From the IMG/VR virus record IMGVR_UViG_3300044846_005229, positions 207,986 through 271,985 of that record: a stretch of 64,000 bases of DNA; one strand, given 5' to 3'. The position numbers and the translations under genes are program-made. This document shows positions 41,542-49,697 of the stretch, piece after piece. The DNA is from a virus. Each line of letters opens with the position of its first letter. Position 1 is the first letter of the stretch. A model generated the notes under the pieces. That model was not told the DNA's origin, did no database searches, and saw nothing but the letters and a program-made list of their open reading frames with translations.

Positions 41542-41673
41542 CTAGTGGCATGCAACTTTAAGCAACCAAATGGAATGGACGATGCCAAACACAAATGCCA
41601 CGCCAATTAGTCCACTGACCCAACCAACTCTGCGCCCATGTTCGTGAATTTTGGTGTCCGCTGGGGTTGGCAA
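41542..41673 (-). CDS. small single-pass membrane protein (43 aa)
   Basis: TTG start immediately after the TAA of 41674-41928 in the same frame; one transmembrane helix (GWVSGLIGVAFVFGIVHSIW) and a short tail. The alternative ATG frame here is not protein-like. Confidence 0.4.
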   Translation of the reverse strand: MPTPADTKIHEHGRRVGWVSGLIGVAFVFGIVHSIWLLKVACH

Positions 41674-41928
41674 TTAGCATCTCATGATGGGACCATTTTG
41701 TGGGGGCCTTTGAGCAGGGTTTGTTGGCGGGACAGGCACTGAAGACCCTGAGTGAATCTCATTCAAGGCACCCTGAGCCTCAGGACCCCCAAAGCTCGGG
41801 TCAATCTCATGGTAGAAAACCATGTTGAGGTGGTTGCGGATAACTTGGATTTGGTCCGGAGTAAGAGATTCAGGGTTCCCAAGTTCAAAGAGCCCTTGTA
41901 GCCAATAGCAAAAGTTGCGGGATGTCAT
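41674..41928 (-). CDS. WLQG-family protein (84 aa)
   Basis: MTSRNFCYWLQGLFELG start, then LTPDQIQVIRNHLNMVF and a Pro-rich C-terminus. One of four paralogues here (with 42034-42423, 42475-42666 and 43691-44026). I know WLQG proteins from phages generally, without a known function. Upstream in-frame ATG at 41997 would add residues from a truncated copy and is rejected. Confidence 0.65.
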   Translation of the reverse strand: MTSRNFCYWLQGLFELGNPESLTPDQIQVIRNHLNMVFYHEIDPSFGGPEAQGALNEIHSGSSVPVPPTNPAQRPPQNGPIMRC

Positions 41929-41944
41929 TTTGGTTGCGGGAAGG

Positions 41945-42037
41945 TTAATGGTTGGTGTAGCAGTTGAGACCAAGGGATTTAGGGTCATCAAGTTCAAAGA
42001 GTCTTTGAAGCCAGTAGCAAAAGTTATGGGATGTCAT
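41945..42037 (-). pseudogene. truncated WLQG-family copy (30 aa)
   Basis: MTSHNFCYWLQRLFELDDPKSL start matches the N-terminus of the downstream gene, then stops early. Its ATG overlaps the stop of the upstream WLQG gene. A partial tandem duplication. Confidence 0.65.
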
Positions 42038-42423
42038 TTTGGTTTTGGTGGTTGACGGCCACCAAGGGATTCAACTTGCCCTGACATACCTGTGGGCCCC
42101 AGTGAGCTGCTCCCTCTAACGACCCTCCATGTGGTTGTACCATCGGGTTGTCGCTGCTCGATCTGAATGGCTTGATCTGGGTCAAACCCGTGCTTGGCTA
42201 TGAATGCTTGAAGAACCTCTTCGCGCTGAGATAGGATTGGGTTTACTATGTTTTGTAAACTGTTGTGAAACTCTTGTAGTTCCTTATTGTCTGGGCTCTT
42301 CCTCGGTACCCCATACGACCCGGCCACGGCGGCGATGACTTCAGCTTGGTCTGAGTTGAGTTCAATTCCTGTTATACTGAGGATGTAGCCTTGCAGCCAG
42401 TGGCAAAAGTCGCGTGATTGCAT
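42034..42423 (-). CDS. WLQG-family protein (129 aa)
   Basis: MQSRDFCHWLQGYILSITG start, ELNSDQAEVIAAV, Gly-rich C-terminus (GSSSLGPTGMSGQVESLGG). Paralogue of the neighbouring WLQG genes; start chosen by comparison with them. Confidence 0.6.
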   Translation of the reverse strand: MQSRDFCHWLQGYILSITGIELNSDQAEVIAAVAGSYGVPRKSPDNKELQEFHNSLQNIVNPILSQREEVLQAFIAKHGFDPDQAIQIEQRQPDGTTTWRVVRGSSSLGPTGMSGQVESLGGRQPPKPK

Positions 42424-42474
42424 TGTCGTGTTTAGATTGAGTGTGAATTTCAATAGGATTATATTCGGGTCCAG

Positions 42475-42666
42475 TCAGCAGCGGGCGATCTCGCCGTTCG
42501 GGAATGTCGGTTGGTGCCACCCTGGTTTAGTTGGCTCTGGGCCTTGAACCAAGTGGACTTTTTCAAGATTGTTGCGGACCCTGTCAATTTGGTCTTGGTT
42601 AAGTTCGGTTCCAGTAACGCCTAGGATGTAGCCTTGAAGCCATGTTACAAAGTCAGTTTTGTTCAT
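42475..42666 (-). CDS. WLQG-family protein (63 aa)
   Basis: MNKTDFVTWLQGYILGVTGT, ELNQDQIDRVRNNLEKVH. Paralogue of 42034-42423; start at the ATG in context CACAAAATGAAC. Confidence 0.6.
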   Translation of the reverse strand: MNKTDFVTWLQGYILGVTGTELNQDQIDRVRNNLEKVHLVQGPEPTKPGWHQPTFPNGEIARC

Positions 42667-42686
42667 TTTGTGAGTGGGGAGTGAAA

Positions 42687-43625
42687 TTAAGAGCAGTAGA
42701 GGGGCCAATTATCGTTGCTGCGGGAATTTTCTTCGTAGTCAATAGCACCCTGAACAACAGAGAGGAGAATCTTGTGCCCATCAACATCAATATTCTGACT
42801 ACCCTCGTGACCTCCGGGGGTCCACAGTTTTCGGGTCCTATCCATGAAGGTGCCAATAAAGATTCCCTTTAGGCAATCAGAAAGAAATTCCCTTAAGTTG
42901 TGCAGTCTTTCATCAACTTCGAGAATTTTTCCTGTCGCGATACTAAACGCAATATCATTGATATTAACTGAAGAGGCACTCTCATAACTATCAAATGCCC
43001 CGATCAAGATTTGTTCTGTGAAAGACCCTGCTGAATCTAAAGCGTATTTGATTTTGTTAAGCCCTAGGGCAGGATAGCTCACGGGGGTTGATTCACCTTC
43101 ACTATCAGACATCGATAATCTACATTTTAGTTTATCAATGATGTCTCCGAGGTGTTCTAGGCAATCACCGTATGAGTATGACTTTGAGTCCATATAGTTG
43201 TACATTGTGAATTTAATAAGAATCTCATCTACGACATCCTTACGCATCATTGTAAATTTAACCGGGATCTTGCGTGGAGAACCTACAAAGAGTCTATCCT
43301 CATGACAAGCCTCAAAGAATTTGTCAATGTTAAAGTCGTCTCGCTTAACGGCAATGTCGTGGTATCTATTGTCACGGACTTCTAACTCTACTAAGTTTTC
43401 ACGGAGAGCGTCCAAAATGTATGGTAAACCCACCCCAGAGGAGTTCTCTCCGCCGCCATAATCATCGTATTCGCTGTAAAAGGGAAGAAGGCAAGGTTTG
43501 AAAAGACATGTTGAATAGCAGTAGTCGCTTTTATCGACTTTTTCCTCCAACACAAACACATAGACCGGTTGCCCAACGTAGATGTGAAGGTTGGAGATTC
43601 CGCAAGTTTTGTTCCAGCAGCCCAT
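42687..43625 (-). CDS. conserved phage protein, 'MGCWNKTCG' family (312 aa)
   Basis: The N-terminus MGCWNKTCGISNLHIYVGQP is recognisable from a conserved hypothetical family of large phages. Several Cys and Tyr; no membrane segment. Function unknown. Starts with a CAAAATG context. Confidence 0.7.
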   Translation of the reverse strand: MGCWNKTCGISNLHIYVGQPVYVFVLEEKVDKSDYCYSTCLFKPCLLPFYSEYDDYGGGENSSGVGLPYILDALRENLVELEVRDNRYHDIAVKRDDFNIDKFFEACHEDRLFVGSPRKIPVKFTMMRKDVVDEILIKFTMYNYMDSKSYSYGDCLEHLGDIIDKLKCRLSMSDSEGESTPVSYPALGLNKIKYALDSAGSFTEQILIGAFDSYESASSVNINDIAFSIATGKILEVDERLHNLREFLSDCLKGIFIGTFMDRTRKLWTPGGHEGSQNIDVDGHKILLSVVQGAIDYEENSRSNDNWPLYCS

Positions 43626-43690
43626 TTTGAAGTTGTTTTGGTTTTAGTATTGGTTTTAGTTGAAGGTAATAGATGATGGTCGCAGGGCAA

Positions 43691-44026
43691 TTAGCAATTT
43701 ATTGCCGGGGGCCACAACCTACCGGGTCCCTCTGGCTGATAGTGAGGGTAGCGACCAGGAATGGGGGGACCTTCGTAGGTCCATTTTTGGTGTTCCCACA
43801 ACTTTTTCAAAATCTCATCAGGGAGTTGCCGACCGATATCGGTGGTTGGGTCAACCTCAGGCCGCTCTGTCAGTATAGCACGGTCAGAGTCAGGCTCAGG
43901 GTGGGTGAAAACCGTATCGAGCTTTGTCTTTAGAGTAGTTAGTTGCTCCGGGCTTAGGCTGGTACCGCAACCTTCGAGAAAGCCCTGTAGCCAAATGCAG
44001 AATGTTGCTGGTGTTTGTGTGGTCAT
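43691..44026 (-). CDS. WLQG-family protein (111 aa)
   Basis: MTTQTPATFCIWLQGFLEGC start, LSPEQLTTLKTKLDTVF. Fourth paralogue. Overlaps the upstream gene by ATGA (44023-44026). Confidence 0.65.
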   Translation of the reverse strand: MTTQTPATFCIWLQGFLEGCGTSLSPEQLTTLKTKLDTVFTHPEPDSDRAILTERPEVDPTTDIGRQLPDEILKKLWEHQKWTYEGPPIPGRYPHYQPEGPGRLWPPAINC

Positions 44027-44592
44027 TGTGTTGTGATGTCCGGGAATTTAAAGACGTTTTTGGAATCCATACGGATAGATTTCAGAAATTTACAATGCTT
44101 TACATATTCAATATCGAAGCTAGTTGCGTAAGCATCAATATCATTTTGATCGGCCACAAGGAGCCAACCTTCCGGGTCTATAATCCCCTTTCGTAGAGCA
44201 GCTAACCTCCACCATAGGGATGGGTGTTTTGCCATGGACATCGCCCAATGGTATTTAATGAAGTATTCACCTTCTTCGAGACTAATTTTTTCAACTCTAC
44301 CGAAACCGCCAACTGTTTTGCTACGGTCACCGACCGTAATAGAAAATGTATTTTGTGGTTCTCCGTGGGAGATGTTGTCATAGGTCAAAAAGCCAACCCC
44401 GAAGCAAGGGTTCTTAAAGTCCATAGGGCAACCTTCTGTAGTTGAAGCTAAAACATAGTCATCAATTTCTGGTATGGTTGTGCCTACGAGGTGTTCGTGA
44501 TTCCAACTTACAGTTATCTTTTTGGCTTGATTGAGGGTTAATTTTCCTTTTTCAATCGCACCCACTAGCTCTATTGGGAGTGAGTCAATCAT
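44023..44592 (-). CDS. hypothetical protein (189 aa)
   Basis: Start MIDSLPIELVGAIEKG selected for the ATGA overlap with the upstream stop (44589). Contains MAKHPSLWWRLAALRKGI and WLLVADQNDIDAY. Unknown. Confidence 0.65.
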   Translation of the reverse strand: MIDSLPIELVGAIEKGKLTLNQAKKITVSWNHEHLVGTTIPEIDDYVLASTTEGCPMDFKNPCFGVGFLTYDNISHGEPQNTFSITVGDRSKTVGGFGRVEKISLEEGEYFIKYHWAMSMAKHPSLWWRLAALRKGIIDPEGWLLVADQNDIDAYATSFDIEYVKHCKFLKSIRMDSKNVFKFPDITTQ

Positions 44593-44816
44593 TGTGGGTT
44601 CGGTCCGGGCCCCGGCCATGTAATTACTTTGCAGTTTTTGAAGCAATCTGGGTAGTTGGCCTGCATGAATTCATATGTTTTGAGACCTATGAGTAATGGT
44701 GTTCGTTCCCTAGGCATTAATGCGTGTCTTAGGATGTCCTCTTTAAGTTTTTCGAGGTCTTTGATGGGGTCTCTTTTCGGTTGTTCCCAGCTTTGATGGT
44801 TCTTACTCATTGTCAA
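44589..44816 (-). CDS. hypothetical protein (75 aa)
   Basis: Helical (PIKDLEKLKEDILRHAL), Pro/Trp-rich C-terminus (KVITWPGPGPNPQ). Unknown. Confidence 0.6.
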   Translation of the reverse strand: MTMSKNHQSWEQPKRDPIKDLEKLKEDILRHALMPRERTPLLIGLKTYEFMQANYPDCFKNCKVITWPGPGPNPQ

Positions 44817-44854
44817 TCATTGTCAGATTGAGTGTGATTTGTTATTTGCCACAG

Positions 44855-45106
44855 TCAACGGTAACCTACAGCAATGTAGTCTTTCATATGCGACTCAGGG
44901 ATTTCTTTTGTGGCACCATCGGCGTAAAACATGCGCTCTGCAACGAACCAACTACCAGTGTACATTCGCGGACTTGAACGGTAAATGTGGTACAAGTTCC
45001 CGTCTCGCAGATTGCGAAAGATTGTCTCGGTACGATCACCAGACTTTCGATCTAATTCGAAACCGAAACCTTGTTCAACCAATTGCTTGAGGGTGACTTT
45101 TAACAT
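44855..45106 (-). CDS. hypothetical protein (83 aa)
   Basis: MLKVTLKQLVEQGFGFELD start; NLYHIYRSSPRMYTGSWFVAERM beta-like. Unknown. Confidence 0.6.
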   Translation of the reverse strand: MLKVTLKQLVEQGFGFELDRKSGDRTETIFRNLRDGNLYHIYRSSPRMYTGSWFVAERMFYADGATKEIPESHMKDYIAVGYR

Positions 45107-45133
45107 TTTTGATTTATTGAGGAGTTGGAAAGG

Positions 45134-45346
45134 TTACAATGACCCTGTCACGACTGCTAGAATGTCTTCTTCACTTCCAAATGGGCACTTACCGTTAGCG
45201 TAAACGGAAATACGATTGTAACCTTTGTAATCATTTCTATAAGAAATTTGCCACAAGTCACCATCCCAGCTTACCTCGTGAACGGTAATAATCCTATTGT
45301 CTCGAAGAATTAGGCGGTCCCCTGGCTTGACGATGTGGCCGTCAAT
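45134..45346 (-). CDS. small protein with a non-canonical ATT start (70 aa)
   Basis: A 70-codon open frame with strong protein character (GDRLILRDNRIITVHEVSWD, DLWQISYRNDYKGYNRISVY) but no ATG, GTG or TTG. An ATT codon at 45346 overlaps the TGA of the upstream gene (ATTGA, where ATGA is usual), the most likely start; an upstream ATA is the alternative. Unknown function. Confidence 0.55.
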   Translation of the reverse strand: MDGHIVKPGDRLILRDNRIITVHEVSWDGDLWQISYRNDYKGYNRISVYANGKCPFGSEEDILAVVTGSL

Positions 45347-45875
45347 GGTTACGGGGGGTGTCTGAGGTAGTCTTTTTATGTGTGTTTGCTGACATTTCGG
45401 TTGGAATCAATGCTACAACACGACGAAGCAAAGCAACCTGTTCAGAGCTGAGTCCTGTATCTCCGTCATCTAAGACGGTTGGCAGGATTTGGTTAAGTAA
45501 TGCCGCTCTTTCTCGCTTCAGGGCCAGCTTAGGGTCGGGCACCCAGTCGGGGGTGTGGAGCCAAGGCAACAGGTCTGGCCTGTTTCCGTAATTCTTGAGT
45601 GCTCCGGCGTGGTTTGAAGCAACGGACGTCCAGTGCGTGTTTCTCCAGTATCCGTATTCAAGAATCTGCACCTGCCCTCGCTGGTCCCCATCCGCCTCAG
45701 TCGGTGGCGCGTTCCGGATACCATCGGTCGGCATTTGGTATTTCAATGCTTCGGCTGCCTGGGCAGCACCCCACCGGGCCCAGAAGGTTGCAGATTGAAG
45801 CTCATTGCCGTATGTTCTTGCGACATAGTTGACAAAATTCTCGGAAGCAGTGATGCTGTTTGGATTGAATGCCAT
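45342..45875 (-). CDS. hypothetical protein (177 aa)
   Basis: Start at MAFNPNSITASENFV, consistent with promoter 45913-45941 about 40 bp upstream. Helical, with TFWARWGAAQAAEALKYQM and C-terminal LSSEQVALLRRVVALIPTEM. Unknown. Confidence 0.65.
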   Translation of the reverse strand: MAFNPNSITASENFVNYVARTYGNELQSATFWARWGAAQAAEALKYQMPTDGIRNAPPTEADGDQRGQVQILEYGYWRNTHWTSVASNHAGALKNYGNRPDLLPWLHTPDWVPDPKLALKRERAALLNQILPTVLDDGDTGLSSEQVALLRRVVALIPTEMSANTHKKTTSDTPRNH

Positions 45876-45912
45876 GATTGTTTTTAGATGGGCGAGGAAT
45901 GGTGACAAAGCA

Positions 45913-45941
45913 ACTATACTGCCTTCGCCCCGCAGAAACAA
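45913..45941 (-). promoter_or_regulatory. sigma70-type promoter (TTGTTT-17-TATAGT)
   Basis: Class 2 promoter, preceded by GGTTCGGTTCCCCGG; drives 45342-45875. Confidence 0.7.
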
Positions 45942-46046
45942 GCCGGGGAACCGAACCGGGTGGGGCGGTTATCCGACTTTGCCGTGTTGGTAAAAAAGTT
46001 TTTTACCATTGCGTTCATACTTTTTGAAATTTTTCGAGTGTTAAAA

Positions 46047-46117
46047 ATCCCCTAGACAGAATTGAACTGTCGTCTCTCGCTTACAAGGCGAGTGCATCAC
46101 CACAATGCTTTAGGGGC
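46047..46117 (-). tRNA. trnT(tgt): tRNA-Thr (TGT)
   Basis: Acceptor GCCCCTA/TAGGGGA gives six pairs but a G1:A72 mismatch; D arm GCAT/ATGC; anticodon loop CTTGTAA; T arm GACAG-TTCAATT-CTGTC; U73; no encoded CCA. The position-1 mismatch is one of several in this genome. Confidence 0.85.
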
Positions 46118-46127
46118 AAGCGTTTCC

Positions 46128-46155
46128 ATTATAGCATGGCTTGGCAAAAAGTCAA
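46128..46155 (-). promoter_or_regulatory. sigma70-type promoter (TTGACT-16-TGCTATAAT)
   Basis: Near-consensus with extended -10, positioned 11 bp upstream of tRNA-Thr (TGT). Confidence 0.75.
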
Positions 46156-46245
46156 TGCCCCCAAAGTCAGGGTGCCGGTTTTGACACCCCGCGCCTCTAG
46201 ATTACGGACTGTAAGGGCCAATAAACGGGATGCCCCCCCTCTCTC

Positions 46246-46677
46246 CTACACCACAACCAAGTTATCACGAACCCAATCAGATGAGTAAGAATACACCTCA
46301 TCATCAATACCAATAGCAACATAGTCAGGGTGTGAGACCGTGGTATCGCCTTCCCTTGTTTTAAGGATTACGGTGACCTCAAGGGGGACGGGGACAAATT
46401 TGCACAGGGCACTGCGGCGATACATGCCAGAATTAGGCTCAGTTTCTTCCCAGGAGCCAGGAAAAATATCAACCTTACACGGGTACGGCTGTGACCCATC
46501 GACCGGCATCAGTACATAGTCAATGCCTTCGACGGCAGTTAAATCACCCCTTTCTCGGGGGAAGACTTCGGTACCGACCGTCGGGCGAATGCGGACCAGG
46601 GTTTTTCGTCTTGCAGTCAAGGGTTGCCCGAAAGCTGCGATGACTTCGGTTCCGGTTGTGAATGTAAGGGTTGTCAT
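46246..46677 (-). CDS. PGDYG-like protein (143 aa)
   Basis: Contains PTVGTEVFPRERGDLTA, the PGSWEETEPNSGMYRRSALCK block resembling phage PGDYG-domain proteins, and a C-terminal VAIGIDDEVYS. Unknown function. Promoter 46736-46764 upstream. Confidence 0.55.
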   Translation of the reverse strand: MTTLTFTTGTEVIAAFGQPLTARRKTLVRIRPTVGTEVFPRERGDLTAVEGIDYVLMPVDGSQPYPCKVDIFPGSWEETEPNSGMYRRSALCKFVPVPLEVTVILKTREGDTTVSHPDYVAIGIDDEVYSYSSDWVRDNLVVV

Positions 46678-46735
46678 TTTTGATGTTGGTTTGGGTGGTG
46701 GGTTTAGGTTTGGAGCTAGACGGTTAGACCCCCGT

Positions 46736-46764
46736 AGTTTAGCAGGCCACTAGGGCAAAGTCAA
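46736..46764 (-). promoter_or_regulatory. sigma70-type promoter (TTGACT-17-TAAACT)
   Basis: -35 TTGACT, 17-bp spacer, TGC-TAAACT, upstream of 46246-46677. Confidence 0.65.
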
Positions 46765-46899
46765 GGGTGGTTCCAGGTCCGTGAGGGAATTTGGAATGGT
46801 AACTCTTCGTCAGATTTCCTGGTATGTCGTCCCTCCTGGCAATGAGATACCGCATCAACGCATCACAAATTGTGCTAGGGGGAACCAAACTGGGTACAA

Positions 46900-47316
46900 T
46901 CAGTTCCGATTGGTCGGAGCAGTCAGGATTGGTAACCCGCCTTGGTTGGGCGCTACGAAATAGGTCTTGTTTCCCTTTTCCGCCCCTTCCTCAATGTGTT
47001 GAATCTGCAGGAACGTCAAATACTCAGGGTTATCCTTAAGGCTGGCACCAATAATTTTATTGGATTCTGCGATACCTTCAGCTTCTTTGATGCGAACTTC
47101 TTTCAGCTTTTCGGCACTATCGAGTTTAGCTTGGGCTTCCAAAACTGCTACTTGGCGCGTATATTCGGCCTTTTGCAACTCGGCTTTTCCTTCCAGGGAC
47201 TGCTGCCAGACTCCGTATTGGGGAAGTACAAACATTGCGGTCGCAATGATGGCCGCCAAAAGGAATGCCAGGATGCCAAAAATGACGCCGCCTGAGTAAC
47301 TGTCTGAGTGCTTCAT
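46900..47316 (-). CDS. membrane-anchored coiled-coil (prohibitin-like) protein (138 aa)
   Basis: Start MKHSDSYSGGVIFG. One N-terminal transmembrane helix (IFGILAFLLAAIIATAMFVL), then a charged helix (LQKAEYTRQVAVLEAQAKLD) and a C-terminal EEGAEKGNKTYFVAPNQGGLP segment like those ending SPFH/band-7-type phage membrane proteins. Probably an inner-membrane assembly factor; not proven. Confidence 0.6.
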   Translation of the reverse strand: MKHSDSYSGGVIFGILAFLLAAIIATAMFVLPQYGVWQQSLEGKAELQKAEYTRQVAVLEAQAKLDSAEKLKEVRIKEAEGIAESNKIIGASLKDNPEYLTFLQIQHIEEGAEKGNKTYFVAPNQGGLPILTAPTNRN

Positions 47317-47391
47317 GGTGCGATTGGTTGTTGGTGGTTGGTTGTTTGAGGTAGTGATTTGGCCTAATCGGGGGGGGAACCCGGTAGGCAA

Positions 47392-47467
47392 AGTTCCAGG
47401 CCGGATTCGAACCGGCGAAAATGCGAGTTTTGCAGACTCGTGCCTTAGACCACTTGGCGACTGGAAC
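47392..47467 (-). tRNA. trnC(gca): tRNA-Cys (GCA)
   Basis: Acceptor GTTCCAG/CTGGAAC fully paired, anticodon loop CTGCAAA, T arm CCGG-TTCGAAT-CCGG, U73, no CCA. Confidence 0.9.
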
Positions 47468-47477
47468 ATTCGATTGT

Positions 47478-47505
47478 ATTATAGGGTGCCCAATGGGCGA
47501 GTAAA
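47478..47505 (-). promoter_or_regulatory. promoter (TTTACT-16-TATAAT)
   Basis: -35 TTTACT, 16-bp spacer, perfect TATAAT, 11 bp before tRNA-Cys. Confidence 0.65.
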
Positions 47506-47509
47506 CCGA

Positions 47510-47692
47510 TTAGACTCGGATCGTGTTGAAGCCATTCTCAAAACCGTCACCGTACCCTTGGCTATAGGCTTTTGTGTCGATTATTCTGCACCACTCCAGG
47601 AAGTGTTCGAGAGATAAGTCCCCAGCGGCTACTGTTTCAAAGATCTCAGTGGCTGTGGGATAGACCACAAACAGTTCGTCAAAGGTTTTCAT
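47510..47692 (-). CDS. small hypothetical protein (60 aa)
   Basis: MKTFDELFVVYPTATEIFE; ends DTKAYSQGYGDGFENG. Small acidic helical phage protein; starts overlap the preceding frame by ATGA. Confidence 0.6.
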   Translation of the reverse strand: MKTFDELFVVYPTATEIFETVAAGDLSLEHFLEWCRIIDTKAYSQGYGDGFENGFNTIRV

Positions 47693-47838
47693 AGTTGTTG
47701 ATCTGTAGAATGGTTCTTTTGTTGGAGTCTACGTGCTTTCCTAGCAAACCTTTTCCAAATTTGTTTGGCGACTTTCGTAGGAAAGTCTCTCATCTCCCTA
47801 AGGTATCGGCTCTGATTTCGACTTACTGGTTTTGCCAT
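47689..47838 (-). CDS. small basic protein (49 aa)
   Basis: MAKPVSRNQSRYLREMRD start, very basic. Overlaps both neighbours by ATGA junctions and the 3' end of the 82-aa gene. Possibly nucleic-acid binding. Confidence 0.5.
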   Translation of the reverse strand: MAKPVSRNQSRYLREMRDFPTKVAKQIWKRFARKARRLQQKNHSTDQQL

Positions 47839-48071
47839 TTCTCTTCAAGAAAATCGGTGTCTTGCTGAGTTATCTTGTGAAGCCTTTCGTAAAATTGTTC
47901 TAACTTTTGATCGACCTCTTCTCTGTCTACTGTCATTGGCATGTTCAAGCGGGCGTCTTCTAATGATGACAAGGCATCACGAACTAAAGTTTTGAGGGAC
48001 CCTACTTGTTTTCCAAGATGGTGCATCTCGTCTCGCTGCTGTTCTAGGGGGGGGGGGTCAATGTTTGCCAT
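47823..48071 (-). CDS. hypothetical protein (82 aa)
   Basis: Helical, coiled-coil-like (DEMHHLGKQVGSLKTLVRDAL, KLEQFYERLHKITQQ). Contains a run of nine C coding near its start. Promoter 48098-48126 upstream. Confidence 0.6.
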   Translation of the reverse strand: MANIDPPPLEQQRDEMHHLGKQVGSLKTLVRDALSSLEDARLNMPMTVDREEVDQKLEQFYERLHKITQQDTDFLEEKWQNQ

Positions 48072-48097
48072 TGTGTTGGGAATTTGAAGCCGTGGAT

Positions 48098-48126
48098 ACT
48101 ATAGCACCTTACACAGGGTAAGGCAA
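48098..48126 (-). promoter_or_regulatory. sigma70-type promoter (TTGCCT-17-TATAGT)
   Basis: Extended TGC-TATAGT with 17-bp spacer to TTGCCT, before 47823-48071. Confidence 0.6.
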
Positions 48127-48190
48127 GCCCCGGAACTGGCCTAGACAGGGAGGCAAACCACCCTTAACCAATTTGTAGACTCCCATGGTT

Positions 48191-48556
48191 TCAGAGTTGG
48201 GAAAGAGTAAGCCCCAAGTAGCAAAATTGATGAAGGAGCTGATCAAAACCGATCAAAACCCAAAAAGCTTTGTCAGTAGTGGACATTCCAAGCTTTAGGG
48301 TGATATTCTGCTTTGACCAATCGATGTGGTAGTGGAGCATACCGTCAATGGCCCCTAAAACTAGGGCCACACTTGGCAGAAAAGGAAAGGTAACCAGCAC
48401 TGTTGCCAATGCGTGTTTTATCGAGTGTTGGATTCCAATTGGATGCAAGTAAGTGCCTTTATGCTTCACTTCGTCTTCCGTTTGTAGACACCAATCTACC
48501 GCGAAGTGTTTAATAAGGAGTAATGAAAGCAAGGCTAAGGCTTTTTGAGGGTCCAT
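48191..48556 (-). CDS. DUF3307 membrane protein (121 aa)
   Basis: LLIKHFAVDWCLQTEDEVKHKG, HPIGIQHSIKHALATVLV, GAIDGMLHYHIDWSKQN and FDQLLHQFCYLGLTL match DUF3307, a multi-helix membrane family of phages and bacteria. Conserved His/Asp pairs are retained. Function unknown. Confidence 0.8.
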   Translation of the reverse strand: MDPQKALALLSLLLIKHFAVDWCLQTEDEVKHKGTYLHPIGIQHSIKHALATVLVTFPFLPSVALVLGAIDGMLHYHIDWSKQNITLKLGMSTTDKAFWVLIGFDQLLHQFCYLGLTLSQL

Positions 48557-48604
48557 GGGAACTTGTAAGGCAAGTTTACAACTTGGGTGCGTATCTTAGT
48601 GTAA

Positions 48605-48676
48605 TGGGGGATATCGGGCTTGAACCGATGGCGGCCTGTTTGTAGGACAGGTGCTCTACCACTGAGCTAATCCCCC
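48605..48676 (-). tRNA. trnV(tac): tRNA-Val (TAC)
   Basis: Acceptor GGGGGAT/ATCCCCC paired, D arm GCTC/GAGC, anticodon loop CCTACAA, T arm ATCGG-TTCAAGC-CCGAT, A73, no CCA. Confidence 0.9.
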
Positions 48677-48705
48677 AATAAAGACCAACGATGACCACCC
48701 CTACT

Positions 48706-48906
48706 TCAGTCCAAGACAATAAAAACGGAATTTTGTATCACATTGGGGCCGAAATACACGGAACCTTCCTCAGTTACACAAAAGTAGTACTTAAGATCCT
48801 CCAAGTTAGTAGTCAGCATTTCTTCGAGCGCTTTCCTTTGGGACTCTGAGAAGGGTTGCTCCACAGAGACAAAAGTTCCAAGAGGGGTGATTGCTTTGAT
48901 TTTCAT
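48706..48906 (-). CDS. hypothetical protein (66 aa)
   Basis: Start MKIKAITPLGTFVS chosen because promoter 48971-48999 lies 65 bp upstream; a longer frame (to 49131) would include the promoter. Alpha/beta-like, unknown function. Confidence 0.6.
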   Translation of the reverse strand: MKIKAITPLGTFVSVEQPFSESQRKALEEMLTTNLEDLKYYFCVTEEGSVYFGPNVIQNSVFIVLD

Positions 48907-48970
48907 GATTGGGTGGGTAGGGTTCAGGGAGCAAGTTGAGGGGGAATTCAACTTTGTTTTCCATGGGCCA

Positions 48971-48999
48971 ATCATAGCGTTTCTGCGCGGCAGAAACAA
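48971..48999 (-). promoter_or_regulatory. sigma70-type promoter (TTGTTT-17-TATGAT)
   Basis: Class 2 promoter preceded by GGTTCGGTTCTCTCC and directly following the methyltransferase gene. Confidence 0.65.
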
Positions 49000-49057
49000 G
49001 GGAGAGAACCGAACCGGATAGCACGGTAGACCGACCCTCCCTAGAGCAGTGACCGCC

Positions 49058-49657
49058 TTAGATAGCAACCGGTGTAAATACTCCATAGTATGCCCTGCCA
49101 TAACAGCCGGATTCAGCCAACGTAGTAACACGACCTGTCTGCCCTATCCACCCATTAAGAGCATCTTCGGTAAGTTCATGGGGGTGGCCATCATGAGCAG
49201 GAATGTCGATCCACTCGAAAATTCTAAAAATCGGTGCAGCTTTTAGGGCGTTATGAACGATTTTGGCAGGGTCTACCGTATGTTGTAAACAGTTATACAT
49301 CCATACCTCATCCCACCCCGTGTCTTCAATATCCTCACCCATCGAAACTGAAACTGAGACGTTATTACTCGCGTATCGATCAACGGTCCATTTAGGGTAG
49401 GATACCGGGTCTACGACTTTGCCTTCAGTTAAGTTGATGGTTTTAAGCAAAAGGCTGCTGGGACCACCACCGATATCAAGGATTCTTTTGCCCCCCACAT
49501 CAAAACTATAATGGGTCCGATGCAATCCCATTAATCTCCCGTAGACGAATTGCTTCTGTTCCTCGTCAAAGGTATTGCAGCAGTTACCCCAGTATGACCT
49601 TTCAAAGTCGTAGTCGTTGCTGCGATCGTTATGGTTGCCGTAGTCGTTATGGCTCAT
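49058..49657 (-). CDS. SAM-dependent methyltransferase-like protein (199 aa)
   Basis: Contains RILDIGGGPSSLLL (motif I), VVDP (acidic loop), DEVWMYNCLQHTVDPA and FEWIDIPAHDGHP, typical of class I methyltransferases. Substrate unknown; not obviously a DNA methylase. Begins with an Asn/His/Asp-rich stretch (SHNDYGNHNDRSND). Confidence 0.8.
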   Translation of the reverse strand: MSHNDYGNHNDRSNDYDFERSYWGNCCNTFDEEQKQFVYGRLMGLHRTHYSFDVGGKRILDIGGGPSSLLLKTINLTEGKVVDPVSYPKWTVDRYASNNVSVSVSMGEDIEDTGWDEVWMYNCLQHTVDPAKIVHNALKAAPIFRIFEWIDIPAHDGHPHELTEDALNGWIGQTGRVTTLAESGCYGRAYYGVFTPVAI

Positions 49658-49697
49658 TTCAGTGGGTTAAATTTGTGATATTTGCGCCAGCAAATTA

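Noticed and set aside
46160-46245. Possible further tRNA-like stretch near tRNA-Thr
   Set aside because: Some tRNA-like arms (CCCGTTTATTGG, GTGTCAAAACC) but no acceptor pairing or clean anticodon arm.
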